From: Bacteroidales bacterium
Lineage (GTDB): Bacteria > Bacteroidota > Bacteroidia > Bacteroidales > Muribaculaceae
NCBI GenBank assembly: GCA_021205635.1
Contig: JAJPXC010000052.1
Span: 1 to 34,620 of the forward strand
DNA length: 34,620 bases
Reading direction: 5' to 3'
Positions 7,897-16,164 of this stretch are shown here, one piece after another. Within the stretch, counting starts at the first letter, position 1; each line of letters begins with the position of its first letter. The position numbers were made by a program, and so were the translations under genes. The notes below the pieces were generated by a model. The model made no database searches and was not told the DNA's origin. It worked only from the letters and a program-made list of their open reading frames with translations.

Positions 7897-8898
7897 TTAG
7901 TTCTCTACTTGATTTTCGTAAAAAAGATTTTCCACCTTCGACATCGGTAGGTAGGGCACCAAGCGCACTTTCACCATCCCCTCACCAGTGGCCAGAGCCG
8001 CCGTGTCGGCCTCCACCCTTACCGAGTGACAATAGCCCAGCGAAGGATGATTCTCGAGTATTAACAGCTTGACTGTATTGGGGTTATCGCATAAAATGGA
8101 AGAAGCTGAGGGAACACACCCTTCAGCGTCCAGGCAGTGGAGAAGCCATGACAAGGGGATTTCTATTATTTTATTGCCGCCATAGGCAAGCATGGTTACT
8201 ATGGCATGGGGATTGGCGTCAAGTATTTTAGCTAAAATAGTATCTTCGGTGTGGGCCGCCGAACGTCGGCCCTCCCAGATATCCGCGTGACGGCCATCCA
8301 AGAGCGGTCCCCCCAGGGCATCGGCATGCGCTTGTAATTTAGCGACTAGACGGCGCTCCAATTCGTCCATGTCCTGGCCAAGGAGCAGGCGATGGTTGAC
8401 GGGGAAATCGACTGCGCGGCTACGACCTTTGGCGTAGGGCCATTCCACCCTATATCGGCGTCCCCCCAAACAGGTGATGGTGGCCGGTTGCTCCACGCTG
8501 TCGAGCGACATCAGCGCAATCCCATGAAGATCAAGCTCCGAGAATTCCAAATCATCCTCCATCAGCTGCTTTTCCAGTGGTTTCTCATGTTCCCCCGGGA
8601 GCAATGCCTCGAGGGTATATCGCTCCAAGAAATCGTAGACCGGCGACGGCGCCATCTTGCGCTGTCGCTCTGAAAAAACCCTAACGCCGATATGCCGAAT
8701 TTCGCCCGTAACCGTGTCACTGTCAACTCTTAATGGTACTCTACCAATCCCTCTCAGCTCGATTTCCGCGCTATCCTCGACACCCACCCTTGCGGCTATT
8801 CGCTCCAGTCGGTCGGAGGCGAATCGTGGCGCCTCGGCTTGGGCGATCCAGGCCGAAAGGGCGATGATTCCGATGGCTATGCGCGAGGCTGCGTTCAT
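7897..8898 (-). CDS. Exported Bacteroidales protein of unknown function, first gene of the operon
   Basis: I place the start at the ATG at 8898, giving 333 aa with a signal peptide (MNAASRIAIGIIALSAWIAQ). A longer frame reaches back to 8997, but its extra 33 residues run across the predicted promoter (8945-8973) and spoil the signal peptide. The body has β-rich segments such as IRHIGVRVF and SPVYDFLERYTLEALLPG, then TITCLGGRRYRVEWPY, a helix with LERRLVAKLQAHADAL, and a C-terminal DTAALATGEGMVKVRLVPYL. I recognise only a general likeness to conserved hypothetical proteins of Bacteroidales and assign no function. All five genes of the operon encode exported products. Confidence 0.75.
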   Translation of the reverse strand: MNAASRIAIGIIALSAWIAQAEAPRFASDRLERIAARVGVEDSAEIELRGIGRVPLRVDSDTVTGEIRHIGVRVFSERQRKMAPSPVYDFLERYTLEALLPGEHEKPLEKQLMEDDLEFSELDLHGIALMSLDSVEQPATITCLGGRRYRVEWPYAKGRSRAVDFPVNHRLLLGQDMDELERRLVAKLQAHADALGGPLLDGRHADIWEGRRSAAHTEDTILAKILDANPHAIVTMLAYGGNKIIEIPLSWLLHCLDAEGCVPSASSILCDNPNTVKLLILENHPSLGYCHSVRVEADTAALATGEGMVKVRLVPYLPMSKVENLFYENQVEN

Positions 8899-8944
8899 GG
8901 CGGTAAGGGCGTGTTGGCAGAAGCGTGCGGTTGCTAATAAACCA

Positions 8945-8973
8945 CAAAAATAGTATAAATCTGCCAATTCCAA
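8945..8973 (-). promoter_or_regulatory. Promoter of the five-gene exported operon
   Basis: On the minus strand TTG (8973-8971), an 18-nt spacer and an exact TATTTTTG (8952-8945) fit the Bacteroidetes consensus. Transcription would start near 8941, about 43 nt before the ATG at 8898. This supports the shorter start of that gene. Confidence 0.65.
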
Positions 8974-9037
8974 CACTCCATCCCCAAAATTTAACAAATC
9001 CTCCTAAATTTTTTGTCCTTTAATCCGTTATATCTAC

Positions 9038-10852
9038 ATGGCCAAGCACGACAAGTCGCAGATGCTCAAGGAGAAGATTTCGTTTCTTCCCGATACTCCT
9101 GGCGTGTACATGTACTACGACAAGGAGGGCACTGTCATATACGTGGGAAAGGCCAAGAACCTCAAGCGACGCGTATCGTCGTACTTCAACCGCACCCACC
9201 CGTCGCTGCGTACCAACCTGTTGGTGAGAGCGATAGTCGACATGAGCTACATCGTCGTACCCACTGAGCAGGACGCCCTCAACCTCGAGAATTCGATGAT
9301 AAAGGAGTACCAGCCGCGCTACAACGTGCTGCTCAAAGACGACAAAAGCTACCCCTGGATCGTCGTTACAAACGAGCTATACCCCCGCATCTTCCTCACC
9401 CGCCAACGCATCAAGGACGGGTCCAAATACTTCGGGCCCTTCACCGACGTAGGCTCGGCACGCGCTGTGCTCGAGCTGATACGCGAGCTATACCCCCTAC
9501 GATCGTGCCGCCTACCCATCACCCAAGATTACATTGACAAGGGCAAAGGACGCCGTTGCCTTGAATACCACCTGAAGAAATGCCGCGGCTGTTGCGTGGG
9601 CGAGGTGACAGTGGAGACCTACCACGAGTGGATCGACCGCGCCAAGCAGATTCTACGCGGCGAAACCGGCGAACTTATGGACCACCTGCGAGGGCAGATG
9701 GAGCAATTGGCCATGGAAATGCGTTTCGAGGAGGCCCAGGAGGTGAAGGAACGTTACCGGCTCGTGGAGCGCTACCGGGCCAAGAGCGTGATTGTGTCGG
9801 CAGTGGTGGGCGATGTCGACGTGTTCGGAATTGACGACGATGATCGCGACGTCTACATCAACTACATGCACGTGCGCCGAGGTGCCGTGGTGCGCTCATT
9901 GACACTGCGTTACAAGCGCCGATTGGACGAAAGCCACGCCCAACTCCTGGCCTATGCGATGGACGAGATACGGCAGCGACTTGGGGTGGAATACGACGAG
10001 GTGATTGTGCCCGTGGCACCCGATTTCAACGACCCAAACATCACCTTTACCATCCCTCAGCGCGGCGACAAAGCCAAGCTTCTCGAGGTGTCGACCCGCA
10101 ACGCCCGCCAGAACAAGATCGACGCCCTCAAGCACATGGAAAAAACCAACCCTGAGGCGCGTGCCGAGCGCACCTTGGAGCGTATCAAAGCCGATTTCCG
10201 CCTTTCGGAGTTGCCTCGCCATATCGAGTGCTTCGACAACTCCAACATCCAGGGTACCAATCCTGTAGCCTCATGCGTGGTGTTCCGTGACGCCAAGCCC
10301 TGCAAGAAAGATTACCGTCATTTCAACATCAAGACGGTCGAAGGGCCCGACGACTTCGCCTCGATGAAAGAGGTTCTCACCCGTCGCTACACCCGCCTGA
10401 TGCAGGAGGGCGAGGGATTGCCCCAGTTGATAGTAGTCGACGGCGGCAAGGGGCAGTTGAGCGCCGCAGTGGAGGCCTTGGACGAAATTGGCCTTCGAGG
10501 CACAATCGCCGTCGTGGGCATCGCTAAACGCCTGGAAGAGATATACTTCCCTGGCGACAGCGTGCCGCTGTACATCGACAAAAATTCCGAGTCGCTGCGC
10601 GTGGTGCAACACCTGCGCGACGAGGCCCACCGCTTCGGCATCACCCATCATCGCAACCGCCGCAGCAAGTCGCAGGTCCACTCCGAATTGGACGACATCC
10701 CCGGCATCGGTCCCAAGAGTCGCGACGCTCTGTTGGCTAAGTTCAAGAGCGTTAAACGATTGCGCGAAGCTCCCTACGCCGAAATCGTGGAGGCTATTGG
10801 CCCCGTAAGAGCCCGCGCCCTCAACGACTACTTCTCCTCCCGGGAGATTTAA
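9038..10852 (+). CDS. uvrC: Excinuclease ABC subunit C
   Basis: Makes both incisions around UvrB-bound DNA lesions in nucleotide excision repair. The 604 aa show the full layout: an N-terminal GIY-YIG nuclease (about 18-95; GVYMYY and VIYVGKAKNLKRR at 33-45); a cysteine cluster C157, C174, C182 and C186 with the x7 and x3 spacing of the Fe-S ligands described for E. coli UvrC; a UVR UvrB-binding helix pair (about 217-250, RFEEAQEVKERY); the RNase H-like nuclease (about 390-545, with IECFDNSNIQG, VVDGGKGQL and a final HHRNRRSK); and a helix-hairpin-helix pair (about 552-598, IPGIGPKSR and IGPVRARAL). It is transcribed divergently from the exported operon. I saw no good promoter box in the 139-bp gap. 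Confidence 0.98.
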   Translation: MAKHDKSQMLKEKISFLPDTPGVYMYYDKEGTVIYVGKAKNLKRRVSSYFNRTHPSLRTNLLVRAIVDMSYIVVPTEQDALNLENSMIKEYQPRYNVLLKDDKSYPWIVVTNELYPRIFLTRQRIKDGSKYFGPFTDVGSARAVLELIRELYPLRSCRLPITQDYIDKGKGRRCLEYHLKKCRGCCVGEVTVETYHEWIDRAKQILRGETGELMDHLRGQMEQLAMEMRFEEAQEVKERYRLVERYRAKSVIVSAVVGDVDVFGIDDDDRDVYINYMHVRRGAVVRSLTLRYKRRLDESHAQLLAYAMDEIRQRLGVEYDEVIVPVAPDFNDPNITFTIPQRGDKAKLLEVSTRNARQNKIDALKHMEKTNPEARAERTLERIKADFRLSELPRHIECFDNSNIQGTNPVASCVVFRDAKPCKKDYRHFNIKTVEGPDDFASMKEVLTRRYTRLMQEGEGLPQLIVVDGGKGQLSAAVEALDEIGLRGTIAVVGIAKRLEEIYFPGDSVPLYIDKNSESLRVVQHLRDEAHRFGITHHRNRRSKSQVHSELDDIPGIGPKSRDALLAKFKSVKRLREAPYAEIVEAIGPVRARALNDYFSSREI

Positions 10853-10885
10853 AGTTTAAAGTTAAATATCAATAGCAAAGCCATT

Positions 10886-10922
10886 TAAAGGAGTAAAGGA
10901 ATAAAGGAATAAAGGAGTAAAG
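10886..10922. repeat. Octamer tandem repeat TAAAGGAR x4.5
   Basis: Four consecutive octamers (TAAAGGAG, TAAAGGAA, TAAAGGAA, TAAAGGAG) plus TAAAG lie in the gap between the convergent uvrC and glycosyltransferase genes. No clear terminator hairpin is visible there. Confidence 0.75.
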
Positions 10923-10933
10923 AGGGGAAACGA

Positions 10934-11728
10934 TTAAATGGAAAAAGCCCCCTTAAAGAGGTAATAAAGCAGTTTCGGGAGCGATCCTTGCTCGCCCTTG
11001 ACCATTCGTAGGGCTTTGAGAGGCAAGCGAATAGGCCACGATTTGGGGCATAGGATTCTTATTGTAGCCCCCTCCCCCAGCGTACGGCAACGGTCGAAGC
11101 CCTTCCTCAAGCCTGTAGTCGCTTCAGGGTGCACGCAAATAGCTGTGTCACTGAGCATTAACTTTGCCTCTGACTTGAGCAACTGATGCACCGCTACCAT
11201 CTCCTCCCCACAGCCCAACTCCTCCCCTACCCCCATATTCTCAGGGAAATGCACCAATGACTCGCGTCGATGGGCCAACTCGAAGGAAGTGACAAAATAG
11301 CCCTTTGGCAACCTATGATTAACTTCCACTGTACACGACGGATAAAGCTTCTCATAACTCCCATCGGCCAGAACGTAACGGAACAGTGCCGCATCTACCT
11401 CGGCATGCTGAGCAAATGTCTCCCGGACCTTCTGGAACGCTCCGGGAAGGTATCGCAAATCATCATCAGCCGTAAGCAAGATGTCCCCTTGGGCGTGAGC
11501 AATGGCGAAATTACGGTTTCGGCTCAGCCCGAGTGTAGGGCAATAAATCAGCCTAACATCCACACGCTCTGCCAAATGGTCTGGCAAAAAGCACGCTGGT
11601 GCCCCTTGCAGCGAAATCGTGTAAGACACTCCCTCCTGCGGCTCTTGGGGGATACGGCACGCCCGCACCAGCCCCTCCGCACCCAGGGCGCAGATCAACA
11701 CCTCCAGTGAGGGCAACTTGCTGTTCAT
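10934..11728 (-). CDS. Family 2 glycosyltransferase
   Basis: A 264-aa cytosolic GT-A-fold glycosyltransferase. The first strand (LEVLICALG, residues 8-16), the segment GLSRNRNFAIAHAQGDILLTADDD (67-90, with the nucleotide-sugar/metal DDD at 88-90) and the later GVGEELGCGEE acceptor-side block are typical of GT2. The C-terminus has a basic stretch and LPKLLYYLFKG, suggesting membrane association. The acceptor is unknown. I start at the ATG at 11728 because the conserved fold begins right after it and a promoter with both boxes ends 4 nt upstream; a longer frame from 11773 would run through that promoter. It is convergent with uvrC and divergent from the acyl-CoA synthetase gene. Confidence 0.88.
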   Translation of the reverse strand: MNSKLPSLEVLICALGAEGLVRACRIPQEPQEGVSYTISLQGAPACFLPDHLAERVDVRLIYCPTLGLSRNRNFAIAHAQGDILLTADDDLRYLPGAFQKVRETFAQHAEVDAALFRYVLADGSYEKLYPSCTVEVNHRLPKGYFVTSFELAHRRESLVHFPENMGVGEELGCGEEMVAVHQLLKSEAKLMLSDTAICVHPEATTGLRKGFDRCRTLGEGATIRILCPKSWPIRLPLKALRMVKGEQGSLPKLLYYLFKGAFSI

Positions 11729-11732
11729 AAGG

Positions 11733-11763
11733 CAAAGATACGGCTTTTCCAGCGGCCGCGCAA
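11733..11763 (-). promoter_or_regulatory. Promoter of the glycosyltransferase, placed for a leaderless mRNA
   Basis: On the minus strand TTG (11763-11761), a 20-nt spacer and exact TATCTTTG (11740-11733), then CCTT and the ATG. The usual start a few nt after the box would fall at or next to the start codon. Confidence 0.6.
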
Positions 11764-11863
11764 CAATCGGCACGTTTTAACTCACCGTGCGCGTGAAATC
11801 AATAAATGTTAACGCTACGTCATTTCCTTGCCCTAAAACGTTACTTATTAAGCGGAAAGGTTG

Positions 11864-11871
11864 TAAATTTG
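11864..11871 (+). promoter_or_regulatory. Candidate -7 box of the acyl-CoA synthetase gene
   Basis: TAAATTTG matches TAnnTTTG exactly; the -33 region is poor (TTAC about 20 nt upstream). The start would be near 11875, giving an 86-nt leader that contains a small AGCC/GGCT hairpin. Confidence 0.45.
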
Positions 11872-11960
11872 CGCGATTTTTGAGCCACTTGGCTAAAAAT
11901 AAGCCGCATAAAGCTTGTTACGCCTAACCTTGACCGCGGCCATAATTAAATTGCGATAGA

Positions 11961-13766
11961 ATGACAAATACGCTTACGATGTTGCCTGCACGTCAGGCAC
12001 TTAAATATGGCGACCGTGAGGTCTACAGCTTCCGAGAGGAAGGTAGCGCCCAAATCCAGTCGACATCTTGGCGCCAATTCAACGAATTGGTCGACAAGGC
12101 CGCCCAGGCCTTGGAAATCCTTGGTGTCAAAGTGCAGGAAAATATTGCTATTTTCTCTCCCAACCGACCCGGAATTTTGATTACCGACTTCGCTTGCTAC
12201 GCCGTTCGCGCCGTGCCTGTGGCCATCTACGCCACCTCGTCGAAGGAGCAGGTGGAATATATCCTCAACGACACCAAGGCCCGCATTATCGCCGTCGGCG
12301 ACCAAAAACAATACGACATCGCTCGCGCCGCGTACGCCAACTGCCCCCACCTCAAGCGAATCCTCGCTTACACCCACGTGCAACTCGAGGCGGGCGACAA
12401 CACCACAATGTTCTTCGACGATTTTCTGGCTCTTGGTGCAGCCGCTTCCGAGCAATGCCGCGCTGAGGTCGACCGCCGTCGCCGCGAATCAACCCCCGAC
12501 GACATCGCCACATTGATCTACACCTCCGGCACCACCGGAGAGCCCAAGGGGGCGATCCTCCCCCACAGTTGCTTCAACGCCGCTATGGAGATCCACCGCG
12601 AGCGCCTGCCCTATGTAACCGACCAGGACAAATCAGTTGCCTTCCTGCCACTGAGCCACGTGTTCGAGAAAGGCTGGACCTACTTCTGCTTGTTCACCGG
12701 CGTTAGAGTATTTATCAACTTGAATCCGAAAGAGATACAGGACATACTGCCGTTGATCAAACCCACGGCGATGTGCTCCGTACCCCGATTCTGGGAGAAG
12801 GTTTATCAGGCTGTGCAAGAGAAGATTGGCAAGATGAGCCGCTTCCAGCGCATGATGGTGGCTCGAGCCCTGCGCATCGGCCGCAAGCGCAACCTCGAAT
12901 ACGAGCGTCGCGGGCGCAAAGCCCCCTGGTGGCTCGAGCGACAGTGGAAATTCTACGACAAACGCGTGTTCTCGCTGCTGCGCGCCGCAATCGGTATCGG
13001 TCGCCCCGTTATCTTCCCCACCGCCGGTGCCCCGCTTAGCGCAACAATCACCGAATTCCTCCACTCCTGTGGCATCAATATCGTGATTGGCTACGGCCTG
13101 TCGGAAACCACCGCATCGGTATCTTGCTTCCCCTTAACGGGTTACGAAATCGGCACCGTGGGACAGCCGATGCCCCGCGTGCAGGTGAAAATAGGCAAGG
13201 AGAACGAGATACTGGTCAAAGGCCCCACCGTGATGCGCGGCTACTACAACAAGCCCAAGGAGACCCGCGAGGCATTCACCCGCGAGGGCTGGTTCCACAC
13301 CGGCGACGCCGGTTTCATCGACTCCACCGGTGCCATCGTCCTCACCGAGCGCATCAAGGACCTGTTCAAAACCTCCAACGGCAAATACATCGCCCCTCAG
13401 GCCATCGAAAGCCGCCTCGGCGAGGACAAATACATTGAGCAAGTGGCTGTTATCGGCGACAAGCGCAAGTATGTCACCGCAATTATCATCCCCGCTTTCG
13501 AGGCTCTGAAAGCCTACGCGCGCCGCAAGGGCATCCAATTCGACAACGTCGACCAATTGGTCAAGAAGCCCGAAATCAAGGAGATGATTGAGCACCGCAT
13601 CGACCGACTGCAGAACGGTTTCGCGTCGTTTGAGAAGATCAAGCGTTTCACCCTGCTCCCCAAAGAGTTTACGATGGAGGCCGGCGAGTTGACCAACACC
13701 CTTAAGATACGTCGACCGGTAATCGCCGCGCGCTACGCAGCCGAGATCGAGAATATGTACGCATAA
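11961..13766 (+). CDS. Long-chain fatty acid-CoA ligase (AMP-forming)
   Basis: Activates fatty acids to acyl-CoA by way of an acyl-adenylate; FadD/FAA-like, cytosolic or membrane-associated. The 601 aa are typical for the long-chain class. Seen motifs: AMP-binding P-loop YTSGTTGEPKG (187-197), the FLPLSHVFEKGW block specific to long-chain ligases (about 230), GYGLSETTA near residue 375, the hinge WFHTGD, ERIKDLFKTSNGKYIAP, and the C-terminal LTNTLKIRR, whose Lys fits the catalytic lysine of the mobile domain. The last 65 bp overlap the 3' end of the convergent flippase gene. The exact chain length is not readable. Confidence 0.95.
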   Translation: MTNTLTMLPARQALKYGDREVYSFREEGSAQIQSTSWRQFNELVDKAAQALEILGVKVQENIAIFSPNRPGILITDFACYAVRAVPVAIYATSSKEQVEYILNDTKARIIAVGDQKQYDIARAAYANCPHLKRILAYTHVQLEAGDNTTMFFDDFLALGAAASEQCRAEVDRRRRESTPDDIATLIYTSGTTGEPKGAILPHSCFNAAMEIHRERLPYVTDQDKSVAFLPLSHVFEKGWTYFCLFTGVRVFINLNPKEIQDILPLIKPTAMCSVPRFWEKVYQAVQEKIGKMSRFQRMMVARALRIGRKRNLEYERRGRKAPWWLERQWKFYDKRVFSLLRAAIGIGRPVIFPTAGAPLSATITEFLHSCGINIVIGYGLSETTASVSCFPLTGYEIGTVGQPMPRVQVKIGKENEILVKGPTVMRGYYNKPKETREAFTREGWFHTGDAGFIDSTGAIVLTERIKDLFKTSNGKYIAPQAIESRLGEDKYIEQVAVIGDKRKYVTAIIIPAFEALKAYARRKGIQFDNVDQLVKKPEIKEMIEHRIDRLQNGFASFEKIKRFTLLPKEFTMEAGELTNTLKIRRPVIAARYAAEIENMYA

Positions 13767-15216
13767 ACCAGGCGATTACGCCCCAGCATACCGCTGTTGT
13801 GACCACCAGTCGCGGCAGCGGTTTTTCGTCCAGCCAATAGCCTGACAACGTGACTAAAAGAAACGCTATAATCCAAAGCGAAAATATCGGTACCAGCGTT
13901 TCTCGCAGGTAATTAGCTGCCTTGATTCCCACCTGGCGATGCAAAAACGCCACTCTCGCCACCCAAATCAGCACCTCCACCAACACCTTGGCCACCAACG
14001 CCATCACAACCGAACACCCCAACGCCATCACAACCCATGCGGCAGCCAATCCTCCGAGAGTCAACCCGCTCATCCACAATTGATAAGACCGTTGCTTACC
14101 AGTGGCACCAATAGCGGCGTCGGTGCTCACCACCGAGCAGAAAATCAACCCCTGGATCAGCATCAATGCCATCAGTTCGCCAGTCCAAGACGGCACTTTG
14201 CCCAGCCAAAGCGTCAACACATATTGAGCGTTGATAATCAGCGGCAACGCAACCGCCAAAACCAAAGCGAACGCCCAGCAAGCCGAACCCGTGACTAATT
14301 TAGCGAAACCCTCGCGGTCGCCCGCGGCCCACGACTTCACAATCTGTGGCGACGACGCCTTCTGGAGGTTCATCGCCAAGGCCAGCGTCACCGATCCCAC
14401 CTGCATCGCCAAGCCATAGGCGGCGTTTAGCTCCAAGCCGAAATAGGCGTTAATCAGGATGTTAAGGCCCTGAGTGGTGGCGGCGATGGCCAAGGCCGTC
14501 ATTATCGTTAATCCGCAGAATCGCGCCATTTCCTTCATCAACGATGTGTCAATTGGGGAAAGGAAACGGGTGTCCTCGGGGAACTTTTTACGGCAATAAA
14601 ATGCGCTGAGAGAGTCCATTATCAGCCTCAGCACCAATATCATAGTAGCGTAAAGAGCCACGCTAGGCTCAGGCGTAGCAATTAGCCCCACCCCTATCAA
14701 CACCATCAACGCCGCCTCCACAAGCGCCGCCTTGGCATAGAAGCCCATGCGCTCACGAGCCAATATCACCGAATCAAAGGGTAATCGCATTAGCGACACG
14801 GCCGTTGCCCCGATGGCCATCTGCAAGGTCCAATTAGCCACAGCAACGGGCTGATTACCAAGGCGCATGACATTATTTAGCCACCACAAGCCGCCAGTTT
14901 CAAGAAGGAGGACAACCGCAATGGTAATTATGAAATAGAGAGTATAAGCCGCCGAAAAGACACGTCGCTGATTGACGCCCCCTTTGCCAAGGTCGAAGGT
15001 AAGGAATCTTTGGACCGAGCTCTCCATCGGCTGCCCGAGGAAAGCCACCAAGGCCACGATAGCGCCCACCGCGCTCCACAGGCCGTAGCCATCGACTCCG
15101 AGAGCCTGCAGGGTGACACGCGCGAGCCACAGTTGCGCGGCCAGCGTCACCACCAGCCTCGCGTACAGCGCCAGCGTGTTACTCGCCACCCGCCTGCTAT
15201 CTACTACTCCTTCCAT
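13702..15216 (-). CDS. Wzx-like polysaccharide flippase (MOP/MATE superfamily)
   Basis: A 504-aa polytopic inner-membrane protein with about 12-14 hydrophobic helices, resembling oligosaccharide-lipid flippases that move undecaprenyl-linked units outward for surface glycans. N-terminal features (ASNTLALYARLVVTLAAQLWLARVTLQALG) and YGLWSAVGAIVALVAFLGQPMESSVQRF are characteristic of this group. I start at the ATG at 15216; a frame from 15261 would cross the -7 box at 15221-15228. Its C-terminal residues are encoded inside the opposite strand of the acyl-CoA ligase gene. No polysaccharide cluster surrounds it, though a GT2 lies one gene away. The family is likely; the substrate is unknown. Confidence 0.88.
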   Translation of the reverse strand: MEGVVDSRRVASNTLALYARLVVTLAAQLWLARVTLQALGVDGYGLWSAVGAIVALVAFLGQPMESSVQRFLTFDLGKGGVNQRRVFSAAYTLYFIITIAVVLLLETGGLWWLNNVMRLGNQPVAVANWTLQMAIGATAVSLMRLPFDSVILARERMGFYAKAALVEAALMVLIGVGLIATPEPSVALYATMILVLRLIMDSLSAFYCRKKFPEDTRFLSPIDTSLMKEMARFCGLTIMTALAIAATTQGLNILINAYFGLELNAAYGLAMQVGSVTLALAMNLQKASSPQIVKSWAAGDREGFAKLVTGSACWAFALVLAVALPLIINAQYVLTLWLGKVPSWTGELMALMLIQGLIFCSVVSTDAAIGATGKQRSYQLWMSGLTLGGLAAAWVVMALGCSVVMALVAKVLVEVLIWVARVAFLHRQVGIKAANYLRETLVPIFSLWIIAFLLVTLSGYWLDEKPLPRLVVTTAVCWGVIAWFMRTYSRSRLRSARRLPVDVS

Positions 15217-15220
15217 GCCA

Positions 15221-15228
15221 CAAAGATA
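15221..15228 (-). promoter_or_regulatory. -7 box 4 nt before the flippase ATG
   Basis: Minus-strand TATCTTTG, then TGGC and the ATG, the same geometry as at the glycosyltransferase. No good -33 box is seen at the expected distance, where the hairpin repeat at 15249-15325 begins. Confidence 0.45.
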
Positions 15229-15248
15229 GCGATTTTTCTTCGTATTAT

Positions 15249-15325
15249 CGCTGTAACGCAATAACGCTGTAACGCCTCAAGGGTGAAGCGCGGCAACCCC
15301 CTCGAGCCGTTACAGCGATATAACG
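15249..15325. repeat. Hairpin repeat, copy A
   Basis: A stem of 19 bp with two mismatches (15265-15283 with 15299-15317) around a 15-nt loop TGAAGCGCGGCAACC, extended by outer CGCTGTAACG words. Same orientation and same loop as copy B at 16165-16257. Copy A ends 5 bp from the stop of the four-helix-bundle gene. Confidence 0.85.
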
Positions 15326-15330
15326 AATAG

Positions 15331-16071
15331 TTATCCAATAGATCTTGTCCCCCGGCATTCAGGATATCCTGAGCAACTCCAGAATTCATGGCCGGCGTTT
15401 ATACCTTTTTGAGCCGTTCTTTTCACCATGCTTTTGCCGCATTTTGGACATTTGGGAGCATCAGGGTTGTTCTTTAACGCCGCGAGACGATCGGCTGTCA
15501 TATTTTCAGAAAAGCCTCCCGTATTTATAAAATCACCATGTTGTCGCTCCATTAGCTTTTGGAGCATAGTGGCACATCGGTTGCAAAGTTGCATCAAAGA
15601 ATTGACGCAAATATCGAATTGGTTATGATTTACCCATGGCTCAAATTTGGCTTTTTGAGCCATGATGTGCTTCCAAGCCTCCGCTTCCAAGTCGTCATGA
15701 TAATTAGCGCGGTCGAGTTGGATGGTTTTAAGACGCATGTAATTCTCGGAGGTGGAGCTCCATATAGGCGTATTAAAATACATTGAAAGGAAGAAAAAGT
15801 CACCCAAAAGTTCCGAGAGGCTAGCGCGAGCCACATCGGTAAGCCGCATTTGTGTTTCAATTGAGGTTTGGGAACGGGAAGATCCCTCGGCAATGTTGGC
15901 GCTAACGCTTCGAGAGGCTTGGGTCATTTGATCAAAAAGGCGCCCGCAAGGATCAATGTCATTAGTTACAAAACGTTTGGCAAATTTAAAGGTAGCCAAT
16001 TGGATGATATTAGCCATTACCCATACATCAAGGCGATAATATCCCTTGACACTTTTTATATTCACACCCAT
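15331..16071 (-). CDS. Four-helix-bundle (S23-type) protein with C-terminal topoisomerase zinc ribbon
   Basis: A 246-aa protein. Residues about 9-165 are a four-helix-bundle domain of the S23/Avd-related family (KGYYRLDVWVMANIIQLATF, QMTQASRSVSANIAEGSSRS, then RLTDVARASLSELLGDFFF). Residues about 205-245 form a zinc ribbon like those at the end of type I topoisomerases: C208-x2-C211, then C233-x5-C239 within WSCSGYPECRG. The combination is known as a four-helix-bundle suffix-domain protein, with nucleic-acid binding as a plausible role. I keep the first ATG because the family begins at the KGYYRL segment. The gene is more AT-rich than its neighbours, isolated on its own strand segment and flanked by direct hairpin repeats. 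No reverse transcriptase is nearby, so it is not part of a diversity-generating element here. Confidence 0.85.
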   Translation of the reverse strand: MGVNIKSVKGYYRLDVWVMANIIQLATFKFAKRFVTNDIDPCGRLFDQMTQASRSVSANIAEGSSRSQTSIETQMRLTDVARASLSELLGDFFFLSMYFNTPIWSSTSENYMRLKTIQLDRANYHDDLEAEAWKHIMAQKAKFEPWVNHNQFDICVNSLMQLCNRCATMLQKLMERQHGDFINTGGFSENMTADRLAALKNNPDAPKCPKCGKSMVKRTAQKGINAGHEFWSCSGYPECRGTRSIG

Positions 16072-16164
16072 TTTTTGAGGTTAAGCGTTATTGATTATTA
16101 TTTTATCTATTTAACGCCATTTTTGGGAATTTATTATTTTATGCGGATGATATTTTCGCTGTTT

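Noticed and set aside
8898..8997. N-terminal extension of the first gene of the exported operon
   Set aside because: It crosses the predicted promoter and places 33 extra residues before a normal signal peptide.
9008..9037. uvrC promoter TAAATTTTTTG or TATATCTA
   Set aside because: Both deviate from TAnnTTTG and lack a -33 box at a suitable distance.
15331..16071. Part of a diversity-generating retroelement (Avd-like four-helix bundle)
   Set aside because: No reverse transcriptase, template repeat or variable repeat is seen; the zinc ribbon points to another family.
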